Shown here: in pieces, positions 1-6,701 of the stretch
How positions within the stretch are numbered: the stretch's first letter is position 1
How the letters are laid out: the number at the start of each line of letters is the position of its first letter
Origin: Baffinella frigidus
Lineage: Eukaryota > Cryptophyceae > Cryptomonadales > Baffinellaceae
DNA length: 12,677 bases
Reading direction: 5' to 3'
Assembly (NCBI GenBank): GCA_026770585.1
Contig: MU646713.1
Span: 233,954-246,630 of the forward strand
Program-made: the position numbers and the translations under genes
Notes under the pieces: model-generated
Database searches by the model: none
The model's input: only the letters and a program-made list of their open reading frames with translations
Told to the model about the DNA's origin: nothing

Positions 1-154
1 TTTAGGGTTTGGGGTTTAGGGTTTGGGGTTTAGGGTTGAGGGTTTAGGGTTTGGGGTTTAGGGTTTAGGGTTTAGGGTTTGGGGTTTGGGGTTTGGGGTT
101 TAGGGTTGAGGGTTGAGGGTTGAGGGTTTAGGGTTGAGGGTTTAGGGTTTAGGG
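1..154 (+). repeat. Telomere-type (TTTAGGG)n array, left
   Basis: Head-to-tail 7-mers, mostly TTTAGGG with the interspersed variants TTTGGGG and TTGAGGG, starting at the first base of the window. TTTAGGG is the telomere unit of plants, many green algae and several other protist groups. The G-rich strand reads left to right, so this is not the left terminus of a chromosome as presented, where the plus strand would read CCCTAAA. It is best called an interstitial or variant-rich proximal telomeric array. Confidence 0.9.
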
Positions 155-310
155 TCTCAAATCTATAAACCATAGCCCCAAGGGTTTAGGATTTAAGGCT
201 TAGAGCTTAGGGTCTAGTGTTTGAGGTTTAGGGTGTAGGGTTAAGGGGTTAGGGTTTAGAGTTAAGGGTTTAAGGTGAGTATTTAGGGTTTAAGGTTAGG
301 GGGGTTAAAC
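155..310 (+). repeat. Degenerate telomere-type repeats
   Basis: This continues the left array, but units are mutated to forms such as TTTAGGA, TTTAAGG and TTAGAGC and the 7-bp spacing is lost in places. The gradient from regular to degenerate repeat is typical of old interstitial telomeric sequence. No gene is seen. Confidence 0.75.
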
Positions 311-620
311 GTTTCCAGGTGGCAGATAGGGAGTGGGAGCGACTATGTCCTCATCCGCCGCCTGTCCCCAGAACCCATTAGAATACCGTAGCCAAAAAAG
401 GGGGTAATTTTGACCAGTTCAGCGTCACTCGTCGAGTTCAACGCACTACTCTCGGGACCAGAGAAAGTACACCACCCAAGATCGGACGAGGAGCAATCAC
501 AAAAGTCAGTTTCTCGGATTTTAGGGGGAATACACGCCAAAAGTGGATCGAAAGTCCCTGAGAGGGACTCTACCAGAGCCATTGTTTTTTACAATTGCTC
601 CGCGTAAAATCTAGGGTGGG
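311..620. repeat. Diverged copy of the subtelomeric repeat (about 342-473) plus unassigned flank
   Basis: Bases 342-473 match the repeat unit of 621-895. The blocks TATGTCCTCATCCG, CGTCACTCGTCG and GCACTACTCTCGGGACCAGA occur in the same order, but about 58 bp of unrelated sequence is inserted between the first two. The remaining bases hold short open frames on both strands without recognisable domains or codon character. I call no gene here. Confidence 0.55.
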
Positions 621-940
621 GTATGGCGAGCCCAGATTTACTTGGGCAGAGCTAGAGATAGGGTGGGGAATCACACCATGTCTTCATCCGACGTCTGGGA
701 CCAGAACACCGCGTCGCTCGTCGCGTCCTTGCACTACTCTCGGGACCAGAGGAAGTACAGGTATGGCGAGCCCAGATTTACTCAGGCCAGAGATAGGGTG
801 GGGGATCATACCATGTCTTCATCCGACGTCTGCGACCAGAAACCCGCGTCGCTCGTCGCGTCCTTGCACTACTCTCGGGACCAGAAAAAGTACAGTTATG
901 GCGAGCCCAGGTTTACTGAGGCAGATCTAGAGATACTAGA
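621..940 (+). repeat. Subtelomeric tandem repeat, period 135-140 bp
   Basis: Two nearly identical units start at 621 and 761, and a third partial unit starts at 896. Each begins with TATGGCGAGCCCAG and runs through AGAGATAGGGTGGG, ATGTCTTCATCCGACGTCTG, GCGTCGCTCGTCGCGTCCTT and ACTACTCTCGGGACCAGA. The second period is 135 bp (45 codons), so overlapping open frames persist in two registers on the plus strand, giving an apparent 129-aa protein with a duplicated 45-aa block. Because both registers are open and copies elsewhere break both frames, this is more likely a non-coding repeat than a gene. Confidence 0.85.
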
Positions 941-1142
941 TCAGCCTGCGTTAATCTGGTCTCATAAAAATGATGAGACCGGAAGTCAATCCCTCGGGGT
1001 TTGGGGGCACATCCGTCGACGTTTGGAGTGAACACGGTCAGTCAACCCGAGTTAGGCAGAGCTAGAGATCGGGTGGCGAAGCAAAATATGTCTTCATCCG
1101 GGTCTAGGGTTTGGGGTTAGGGGTTTAGCGTTTCACTCAACG
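941..1142. other. Non-genic stretch with hairpin and telomere-like scrap
   Basis: An 8-bp perfect hairpin (GGTCTCAT at 958-965 with ATGAGACC at 973-980) lies downstream of the tandem repeat. At 1099-1133 a short telomere-like run (TCTAGGGTTTGGGGTTAGGGG) is embedded in the repeat domain, beside the recurring motif AGGCAGAGCTAGAGA at 1054-1068. No gene is recognised. Confidence 0.5.
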
Positions 1143-1930
1143 ATAGGGTGGCGGACCATGCCATATCTTCATCCGACGTCTGCGACCAGAAATCCGCGTC
1201 GCTCGTCGCGTCCTTGCACCGCATCTAAATACGGTGTTCCAAACACATCTAAATGCGCAAGGTTGAGGGTGTAAAGACGGAGCTCTGAACCAAACCGCCT
1301 CTGAGCAGGGATTGTTGGGGAATCACACCATGTCTTCATCCGACGTCTGAGACCAGAAATCCGCGTCGCTCGTGACTGAGTCTGTGCACTGCATCTCGTC
1401 TGGAGGGTAGTTCCCATCCAACGGCCGAGGGGCTCCCGCGACCTCACTACCAACTAGCCTCAACATCTACCCAAAATTGGATCAGGGGTCCCCGAAAATG
1501 ATTTTATCATAAATACTCGTCCGGGTGAGACTGTTGGGGGAATCACACCATGTCTTCATCCGACGTCTGCGACCAGAAATCCGCGTCGCTCGTGACTGAG
1601 TCCGTGCACCGCATCTCGTCTGGGGGGTAGTTCCCATCCAACGGCGCCGCTGCGTTCAACCCGTGGTCAAAATAAGGACCATCACACATTTGAATCAAAT
1701 CAAAAAGATCAACTCGTGTCAGAAAAAAATTGACGGATGTGTACCGCAGACAACGTCAGCTCGAGAATCCTCGGCCGGCCCACCTGAGGCAGAGCTAGGA
1801 TAATCAAATCGGTGCTGCGTTTGCCCCCAGAAATCCGCGTCGCTCGTGACTGAGTCCGTGCAGCGCATCTCATCTGGGGGGTAGTTCCCATCCGACGGCG
1901 CCGCTGCATTCAAACCGTGGTCCAAAAAAA
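1143..1930 (+). repeat. Four dispersed copies of the subtelomeric repeat core
   Basis: Copies of the ATCTTCATCCGACGTCTG / AAATCCGCGTCGCTCGT core lie at about 1143-1225, 1312-1430, 1530-1670 and 1826-1925. The last three share an alternative right half (GACTGAGTCYGTGCA, CGCATCTCRTCTGG, GGTAGTTCCCATCC) absent from the copies at 621-895, so two subtypes exist. The last two extend further through GGCGCCGCTGC and CGTGGTC. Spacers between copies are unrelated AT-richer sequence. Open frames on either strand are by-products of the repeat. Confidence 0.8.
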
Positions 1931-1973
1931 TCGTCTCCAATTTGAATTGAATTGGATCGATCGAACTGAATCA

Positions 1974-2011
1974 GTTCTTGGAGCCATTGGCTTGTTCTTG
2001 GAGCCGTTTGC
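1974..2011 (+). repeat. 38-bp perfect inverted repeat, left arm
   Basis: This arm contains TTCTTGGAGCC twice and is perfectly reverse-complementary to 2441-2478, about 430 bp away. The ORFs covering the arms are shadows of each other. The spacer holds the 17-bp tandem repeat (2119-2169) and no recognisable gene. Confidence 0.85.
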
Positions 2012-2118
2012 TGACCGCAGGTCATGGTTGAGGGCTAAGAGCCGAGTGCTGCTTGAGCGCGAAACAAAGCGCCGGTGGCCGGGAAATGTGGGGGGGACCA
2101 TGGTATCTAAAGTTGAAT

Positions 2119-2169
2119 ATCGAGTAAAGTTGACAATCGAGTAAAGTTGATGATCGAGTAAAGCTGCTA
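2119..2169 (+). repeat. 17-bp tandem repeat, three units
   Basis: The units ATCGAGTAAAGTTGACA, ATCGAGTAAAGTTGATG and ATCGAGTAAAGCTGCTA are consecutive at 2119, 2136 and 2153. A related AAGTAAAGTTGATT occurs once more near 2627. Nothing suggests coding. Confidence 0.8.
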
Positions 2170-2440
2170 CGCGGGAAGGATTATTCCTTTTGAAACGCCG
2201 CAACGCATTTTTAATTTTTGTACCACAATCATCCACTTTTGGAGATAATTCAATGAAAAAATGACTTGAAATAATACATGGCCGTGCCGGAGGGGCACGT
2301 TATTTGAGCCATTTACTCTTTAGCCCTCCCGGGCAGTGACTATCTAGCAAACTTGACAATCGTTGGGATTCGTCTGGGAGTGCCAGGGACAGTTATCAGC
2401 CCTGCAGCTGTGGGAAGGTACCTGTGTTCAACCGGCAGGA
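2170..2440. other. Non-genic spacer of the 38-bp inverted repeat
   Basis: AT-rich to mixed sequence with a small hairpin (CGTGCC/GGCACG near 2283-2300). No domain, intron pattern or RNA gene is recognised. GGTACCTGTGTTCAACCGGC starting at 2417 is repeated with few changes at 2512. Confidence 0.4.
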
Positions 2441-2478
2441 GCAAACGGCTCCAAGAACAAGCCAATGGCTCCAAGAAC
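2441..2478 (-). repeat. 38-bp perfect inverted repeat, right arm
   Basis: Exact reverse complement of 1974-2011. It lies between the two copies of the GGTACCTGTGTT..ACCGGC direct repeat (2417-2440 and 2512-2535), so several small duplications overlap here. Confidence 0.85.
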
Positions 2479-2552
2479 GGGCCTGGAATACCGTGCCGAA
2501 GAGCCCTGCGTGGTACCTGTGTTTGACCGGCGGACATCCCCGCTCTTGACCT

Positions 2553-2754
2553 CCACCCACTCCTCATCCGCCTCCCCGTCACCTCCGCCTGCCACGCCAG
2601 GACAGAATTTTTACAACACGATCTTCAAGTAAAGTTGATTCTGCCCGAGAAACACGCCAAAAGTGTTGGGAATTGGAGCTCTTTGACGCCGCAATAATGT
2701 TTTTTAATAAGAATGCCACCCACTCATGATCCGCCTCCCCTTTACCTCCGCCTG
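2553..2754 (+). repeat. 39-bp direct repeat pair (2553-2591 and 2716-2754)
   Basis: Both copies run from CCACCCACTC to ACCTCCGCCTG, with four mismatches by eye. The 124-bp spacer contains a CACGCCAAAAGTG block also present at 532-544. No gene is called. Confidence 0.7.
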
Positions 2755-3150
2755 AACGCATATGGAAACAGATTTGACTTAACATTTGGTCTGGTAGGGT
2801 TTTTTAACATTTGGTTTGATAGGGGTTTTGTTTAATTTAACACTAGGGTTTAATTTAAAATTTAAATCACCTGTTGCCATTGTAGGGGTGGGGTTTGTAC
2901 TATGTTGAAAGCTATTTCGAGGCTGAAATAGCACATTCCACCCTTGCGGTAGAGCGAAACGGTGTTTTAAATTGATTCTGATTTCGCAAGTGATTTCGCA
3001 TTTCATTTGGCAGGCGGGCGACCAGTTTGATGTTCGGAGAGTCGTAACCTGTACCTCTGGCCCCCCCACGGGTCCGCCTCAGAACGACCGAACGGGCCCG
3101 CCTCCGGGCCGTCAGCAGTCACGTGACCCCGAGGGCGGCCGTCGGCAGTC
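2755..3150. other. Non-genic, AT-rich then GC-rich
   Basis: The first half has diverged telomere-like words (GGTAGGGTTTT, ACTAGGGTTTAA) in AT-rich sequence. An 8-bp hairpin, GCTATTTC/GAAATAGC, spans 2911-2932. The second half is GC-rich with short duplicated words (GCCGTCRGCAGTC at about 3108 and 3139). No gene is recognised. Confidence 0.4.
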
Positions 3151-3356
3151 TCACTTAACCTGGGCTCCTCATTAAATCAGTCGTAACCTCTACAGGGGTA
3201 CCTCGCTCATAAGAAATTGCCCCCCCCCCTGGGACCATCATAGGGCCCTAGGCATAGGCCTACTGTAGGGTCCTAGGGGGGGGGCAGTTTCTTATGAGCG
3301 AGGTACTCCTGTGCCTCTACCTCTGCCTCACTTAACCTGGGCTCCGCATTAAATCA
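3151..3356 (+). repeat. 29-bp direct repeats flanking a MITE-A copy
   Basis: Positions 3151-3179 and 3328-3356 are identical except for one base (TCACTTAACCTGGGCTCC followed by T or G). They enclose the MITE-A copy at 3191-3312, so a segment of about 177 bp was probably duplicated before or after insertion. Confidence 0.8.
3191..3312 (+). mobile_element. MITE-A copy 1, TA-flanked foldback, 122 bp
   Basis: It begins TA-CAGGGGTACCTCGCTCATAA and ends with the near-perfect reverse complement CTTATGAGCGAGGTACTCCTG followed by TG, a decayed TA. The interior also folds: a C-run arm, then GGACCATCATAGGGCCCTAGG against CCTACTGTAGGGTCCTAGG, then a G-run arm. The whole element is therefore one imperfect hairpin with no coding capacity. 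Size, palindromic form and TA flanks fit a Tc1/mariner-superfamily MITE. Confidence 0.9.
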
Positions 3357-3367
3357 AACCAGATGCT

Positions 3368-3393
3368 CTTTGTACTGGAGCATTTGTACAAAG
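3368..3393. repeat. Small hairpin, 8-bp stem
   Basis: CTTTGTAC (3368-3375) pairs perfectly with GTACAAAG (3386-3393) around a 10-nt loop. Function unknown; it lies between MITE-A copy 1 and the 96-bp inverted repeat. Confidence 0.5.
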
Positions 3394-3460
3394 TCCTAAT
3401 CCAAATGTATTCAATGCGGAGCGCAGGTGGACGGCAGCAGAGCTAGGCAGTTGTTGGCCT

Positions 3461-3556
3461 GAGACGGTGCAGCTACACAGCGGGCTTCGCAGAACTGTCC
3501 TTGTATTTTCGTGGTACTAATTGGTGGACTGCTGGAACAAGGACATTCAATTGACC
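3461..3556 (+). repeat. 96-bp inverted repeat, left arm
   Basis: Reverse-complementary to 4390-4485 with two mismatches by eye, across an 833-bp spacer. The spacer carries direct repeats and foldback module A but no recognisable transposase. The arms may be terminal repeats of a non-autonomous element or an inverted segmental duplication. No clear target duplication was found outside the arms. Confidence 0.9.
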
Positions 3557-3636
3557 AATATTTCGACCAGATTTTGGGTCGGAATTCCTGCGAAGCCCCC
3601 TGTGTGGGAGGCAGACCTTCGAGCTCTGTCTCAGTT

Positions 3637-3977
3637 AAATTGGTCTCATCACTTGACGAGCCGGGATGTTGATTTCCCTGGTGTGTGGTACAAATCTGTC
3701 ACCTTTTGGCGTTGTCGTAAAAACTGAGAAAATGAGGAGCCCAATTTAACTGCGAAATTAGCACAGGCGCGAGGTTGGAATACCCTATCCTGGTACAAAT
3801 ATTTACAACCCCACATGTAAATAGGACCCTACAGCATTCTCGAGTGGGGACCTTGGAAACGGATCTGCAAGGCTAAATTGGTCCCATCACTTGACGAGCC
3901 GGGAGGTTGATTTCCCTGGTGTGTGGTAAAAATCTGTCACGTTGTCGTGGAAACTGAGAAAATGAGGAGCCCAATTT
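3637..3977 (+). repeat. Direct repeat pair of about 105 bp (3637-3747 and 3875-3977)
   Basis: Both copies run from AAATTGGTC[T/C]CATCACTTGACGAGCC through GTTGATTTCCCTGGTGTGTG to AAATGAGGAGCCCAATTT. The second copy lacks a few bases in the middle. GACCTTGGAA[A/G]CGGATCTGCAAGGCT is also duplicated, at 3849 and 3996. Open frames in both copies differ because of the indel, so coding is not supported. Confidence 0.8.
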
Positions 3978-4020
3978 TTCTGAGGCAGAGCTAAGACCTT
4001 GGAAGCGGATCTGCAAGGCT

Positions 4021-4242
4021 CGCACAGCATCCTTCCCAGGCACCAAGGCGACCTGCACAGAGCCAACCCCCGGCGTGTTAACCACACGGTGGACTACGAA
4101 CCTTTCATCAAAAGTCAACTTTTGCCTGAAGACAATTGACGTAAAGGCTTTTTCTATCGCAAAGTGGTCACGTTGCACCCGGAATCCCGGCCCCGACGGA
4201 AGCTACGTAGCCCACCGTGTGGTTGTGAGGCGGGCCCACGTT
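4021..4242 (+). repeat. Module A: conserved flanks enclosing foldback 4080-4224
   Basis: The left flank 4021-4076 (CGCACAGCATCCTTCCC... to CCCCCGGCGT) and right flank 4227-4242 (GAGGCGGGCCCACGTT) recur in module B. Between them, AACCACACGGTGGACTACG (4080-4098) is reverse-complementary, with one mismatch, to 4206-4224. An imperfect palindrome CAAAAGTCAACTTTTG lies inside. The insert is about 145 bp and non-coding. Confidence 0.75.
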
Positions 4243-4377
4243 AATGGCAATGGCTTTCACGTGGCTCCCTCACATGGGTAGTGGCAGTTTCTTGGGTAGG
4301 AAGGCGCTGGTGCAGATCCCAGATGCTTTCCTGACCTCGCCTTATTTCTGCGCCGTGCATTCATCTTTCGAATAAAG

Positions 4378-4391
4378 CCAACACGTGTTGG
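4378..4391. repeat. 14-bp perfect palindrome
   Basis: CCAACACGTGTTGG is self-complementary, centred on CACGTG, and overlaps the inner edge of the right 96-bp arm. A CACGTG core is a known bHLH/bZIP binding motif, but with no nearby gene start I do not infer regulation. Confidence 0.5.
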
Positions 4392-4485
4392 TTAATTGAA
4401 TGTCCTTGTTCCAGCAGTCCAACAATTAGTACCACGAAAATACAAGGACAGTTCTGCGAAGCCCGCTGTGTAGCTGCACCGTCTC
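4390..4485 (-). repeat. 96-bp inverted repeat, right arm
   Basis: Partner of 3461-3556, the only differences being near 3533 and 3554 on the left arm. Together the arms delimit 3461-4485, about 1.0 kb. Confidence 0.9.
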
Positions 4486-4500
4486 AACGGCCATTCGTGT

Positions 4501-4719
4501 CGCACAGCATCCTTCCCGGGCACCAACGCAACCTGCGCAGAGCCAACCCCCGGCGTATGATTCTACTTTAGACGTGACCGGGAGCAATCAAAAGTCAACT
4601 CAATTGCAGAAAACACGGGAAACCGTGCTTTCTTCCAAACGTTGACCTCGCGGCACTGGAGAGTTGACTTTTGGGATTGACCACCCTCAGGTCTAGCGTA
4701 GATGAGGCGGGCCCACGTT
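4501..4719 (+). repeat. Module B: same flanks, different foldback 4562-4702
   Basis: The left flank 4501-4556 matches module A with a few substitutions, and the right flank 4704-4719 is identical GAGGCGGGCCCACGTT. The enclosed segment is a different foldback. TCTAC..TAGAC..TGA at 4562 pairs with the 4688-4702 arm, and AATCAAAAGTCAACTC (4586-4601) pairs with 4659-4678 apart from a 2-nt bulge. An inner hairpin CACGG/CCGTG forms the tip. Period A to B is 480 bp. Confidence 0.7.
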
Positions 4720-4789
4720 GAAAACAACGTCTTCAATTTCTAGCTCTGTCCCACACGATGCGGTCTCATCAATTTGAAGAGACCAACTC

Positions 4790-4832
4790 GCCAAAAGTCG
4801 ACGGATTCCCGTGCGAGCCGTCAACTTTTGGC
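4790..4832. repeat. Hairpin, 15-bp stem with one mismatch
   Basis: GCCAAAAGTCGACGG (4790-4804) pairs with CCGTCAACTTTTGGC (4818-4832) around a 13-nt loop. The CAAAAGT(C)/ACTTTTG word is shared with the foldbacks of modules A and B. Confidence 0.75.
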
Positions 4833-4883
4833 GGCTTCAATTTAGTCAACCAGGCCGAGAGAGAGCTAGAAGTGTGTGCTTGT

Positions 4884-5048
4884 GCTCAGCCACCAAGTCG
4901 ACCTGCGAGCAAGCATAAATTGACTGATCAGTGTCGATTAACCTTTTGAGTTGATGACAATGTAGTGTAACAGATATTTTATAATAATAATAAAAAGACA
5001 GGAGCCCGCTTGAGACGCCTCGGTATATTTATGAGGCGGGCCCACGTT
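4884..5048 (+). repeat. Module C: diverged flanks with an AT-rich middle
   Basis: The left part (CCACCAAGTCGACCTGCGAG) resembles CACCAAGGCGACCTGCACAG of module A, and the right flank at 5033-5048 is again GAGGCGGGCCCACGTT. The middle is unrelated AT-rich sequence with (TAA)n near 4981-4993 and no strong foldback. It is shorter than A and B between the shared landmarks. Confidence 0.5.
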
Positions 5049-5301
5049 CGACAAGGACTTTCAACCACCAGCAACCTGTAGCAGCTTATACCGGATCCTT
5101 GCAAGGATTAGGGTATTTTATTTTAAAAAAACTCTTTCCTATGACCCTACAGTAGGAAACCCTAGGGACCTAGAATTGCTGACGGGAGATACCAAGGAGA
5201 TTTCCTTGATTCGTCTGAAATTTACTACAGTACCCGATCCGGATATAAGCTGTACGGGTTGCTTGTGGAAGGTTTGACAGTTTGCTCTGTTGACATTGAT
5301 C
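5049..5301. other. Non-genic, AT-rich, with a MITE-A-like scrap
   Basis: A 14-bp palindrome ATCCTTGCAAGGAT lies at 5095-5108. At about 5141-5172 GACCCTACAGTAGG followed by CCTAGGGACC resembles the MITE-A interior. Composition changes sharply near 5300, from AT-rich here to GC-rich in the gene that follows, and the minus-strand gene loses its frame at that boundary. I see no continuation exon. Confidence 0.4.
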
Positions 5302-5833
5302 TCAACGATCGCGGTCGACCATGCTCGCCGCGGATTGTCGAGGGGGGGGCGATGCCTGCACCACCGTTGCCGGCCACCACTCGCCGCTCCACTTCGCCTC
5401 CACTGCATCCCCCTCACGCACCTCGTTCCACCCCGCGTTTTCGCCTCCCGCCGTAGCCCCCATCAGCAGGGGGAGACGAGCGCCTCGTGGCAGCCCTGCG
5501 CAAGTGACCGCAAACGAATCAGTCGGTCTCAGCCCGCGAACTTGGCACGCGATAAATGAATCGATCCGTCCAGGCTGGACGGCTCCTGTGAAACCTCGAC
5601 CACCTTCCCCCAGTTCTCAGTTGCAACAACGAATCCTCGGAGAAAGCGGCACTACCTGCGAGCCGCGGGCCACGTTGCACAGCCGCTGGAAGCGCGGCAC
5701 ATGATCCCGCCCTTGCCCTCCGTCCTCCACAAACCGGAACTGACATAAATGCTGGTGATTGGTGCACGGCGCATTGCCCTGCGAACGCAAATCCTGGGAT
5801 CGCGAGCGCCGCAGCGAGCACACAGCGCAACAT
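5302..5833 (-). CDS. Probable two-exon gene: targeting leader plus truncated Tudor-like domain
   Basis: Exon 1 (5833-5656) starts at an ATG that opens a signal peptide, MLRCVLAAALAIPGFAFAG, followed by an Arg/Ala/Ser-rich stretch. A GCAG|GTAGTG donor follows in phase 1. Exon 2 begins at 5495 after TTGCGCAG, in matching phase, making a 160-nt intron. Exon 2 encodes WNEVREGDAVEAKWSGEWW then PATVVQ, the G-D-x-V-E-A-x-W..W-W-P-A-T-V signature of Tudor/Agenet-like folds. Read through, the protein is about 123 aa and stops at 5302, soon after the signature, where about 25 more residues would be expected. The stop follows a C8 run on the coding strand (5342-5349), so a frameshift, a further intron or a truncated gene are all possible. 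An upstream in-frame ATG at 6001 would bury the signal peptide. Plastid import by a bipartite leader is inferred. Divergent from the gene at 6702. Confidence 0.55.
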
Positions 5834-6070
5834 CGCACTCCCAGAGGTGGTCCGACGACTGGACCGGCGCGCCCCCGGATCGTCCTCTCTCTGTGCAGCA
5901 ACAGCACGGCGCTGCTCTGCACCGTCTGTCCCCATCATACTGGGAGGGAGGCCACGCGGGGGGGGGGTTCTTTGGGTGTTTGTGGCAAACGAGGTGGTCA
6001 CGTGACTGTCGCGTCAAACCTCGAGGAAAGTCGGCAACTTATTAGGAAGTGTGTTAGGTTATTCGGGACA
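5834..6070. other. GC-rich upstream region of the minus-strand gene
   Basis: GC-rich sequence open in several frames on both strands, none with a recognisable domain. It probably holds the 5' leader/promoter of the 5833 gene. TTCGGGACA occurs at 6062-6070 and again at 6080-6088, inside the terminal repeat of the adjacent MITE. Confidence 0.35.
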
Positions 6071-6407
6071 GTTCGTTAATTCGGGACACGTTTACTACAC
6101 GATGCATGTCATGGTAGGTGCATATCATGACATAAAAGAAGCATACCATGGCATTCAAACTCTCTAGAAACATGCGTTTTTATGCCATGGTAGGTACATA
6201 TTCATATCATGATATGCACCTACCATGTCATAAAAAAGGCTATGTCAGCATAAAAATCGATGTCACCATGACATCTTTGACAAAGCTTTTATTGTCGAAG
6301 CAGTTGCCTAAAATCATCCGAAAAGGCAACGATTCGATCTTTCGAAAAAGATTTGTACCAAGAATGTCAGCAATATCGTGTAGTAAAGGTGTCCCGAATT
6401 AACGAAC
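6071..6407. mobile_element. MITE with 33-bp terminal inverted repeats, 337 bp
   Basis: GTTCGTTAATTCGGGACAC.. (6071-6103) is reverse-complementary to 6375-6407 with one mismatch. The AT-rich interior is itself palindromic. CATGGTAGGTGCATATCATGACATA near 6110 is inverted as ATGATATGCACCTACCATGTCATA near 6208, CATGGTAGGT..ACCTACCATG forms a hairpin at 6187-6227, and GATGTCACCATGACATC is another at 6258-6277. The 84-aa open frame inside (6148-6402) runs through these palindromes into the right TIR and is not a credible gene. TTAA occurs inside both TIRs, but pairing continues outside it, so TTAA is not the target duplication. No TSD is evident. It lies between two divergent genes. Confidence 0.85.
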
Positions 6408-6701
6408 AGCAACGAAAAACGCAATATTTGAGGTCGGCTATTTCCCATACCAAAATAGTTAGCTCACTTTTGAAAATGACTTAGAACAGCTGGGACTTAG
6501 CTCTTCAAAACGGTGTAGGGGAACAGGGCGGGAAAAGTTGATGGTTAAGCACTTATTTGCCTCCAAAAAGTAGTCCCATGACACCTAACATGCTTCCTAA
6601 GGCAAATTTGATTTGACTTGAAGCGTTGGCTGAAAAACCTCGTAGAGTGATAATTTTTACTCATCGCCCAAAAGTGCCTCTTCGAAAACCACGAAGGAAT
6701 C
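6408..6701 (+). promoter_or_regulatory. Upstream region of the four-exon membrane-protein gene
   Basis: About 294 bp of mixed to AT-rich sequence between the MITE and the ATG at 6702. The start context is GGAATCATGGCC. I see no clear TATA box, initiator or repeated upstream element, so this is a promoter by position only. Confidence 0.3.

Noticed and set aside
1-154. True left chromosome end
   Set aside because: The plus strand would have to read CCCTAAA at a left terminus. Here it reads TTTAGGG and grades into degenerate repeat.
642-1031. 129-aa plus-strand frame with two 45-aa repeats
   Set aside because: It coincides with the tandem repeat. A second plus-strand frame over the same bases is also open, and dispersed copies destroy the frame, so repeat periodicity explains it.
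1917-2236. Overlapping 75-aa (plus) and 108-aa (minus) frames
   Set aside because: They overlap the 38-bp inverted repeat and the 17-bp tandem repeat, with no domain or splice support.
4021-5048. Integron-like cassette array with attC-type palindromes
   Set aside because: The conserved-flank/variable-middle layout recalls cassettes, but the context is eukaryotic, there is no integrase, the middles do not encode proteins and no attC core sites are visible.
5321-5704. 127-aa plus-strand frame in GC-rich DNA
   Set aside because: Ser/Pro/Arg-rich low-complexity product antisense to exon 2 of the minus-strand gene, where the Tudor-like signature is the better-supported reading.
6148-6402. 84-aa frame
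   Set aside because: It lies within the palindromic interior and right TIR of the 6071-6407 MITE and has no domain.
6071-6407. TTAA-flanked piggyBac MITE
   Set aside because: TTAA is present in both ends, but inverted pairing continues outside it, so it is part of the TIR and not a target duplication.
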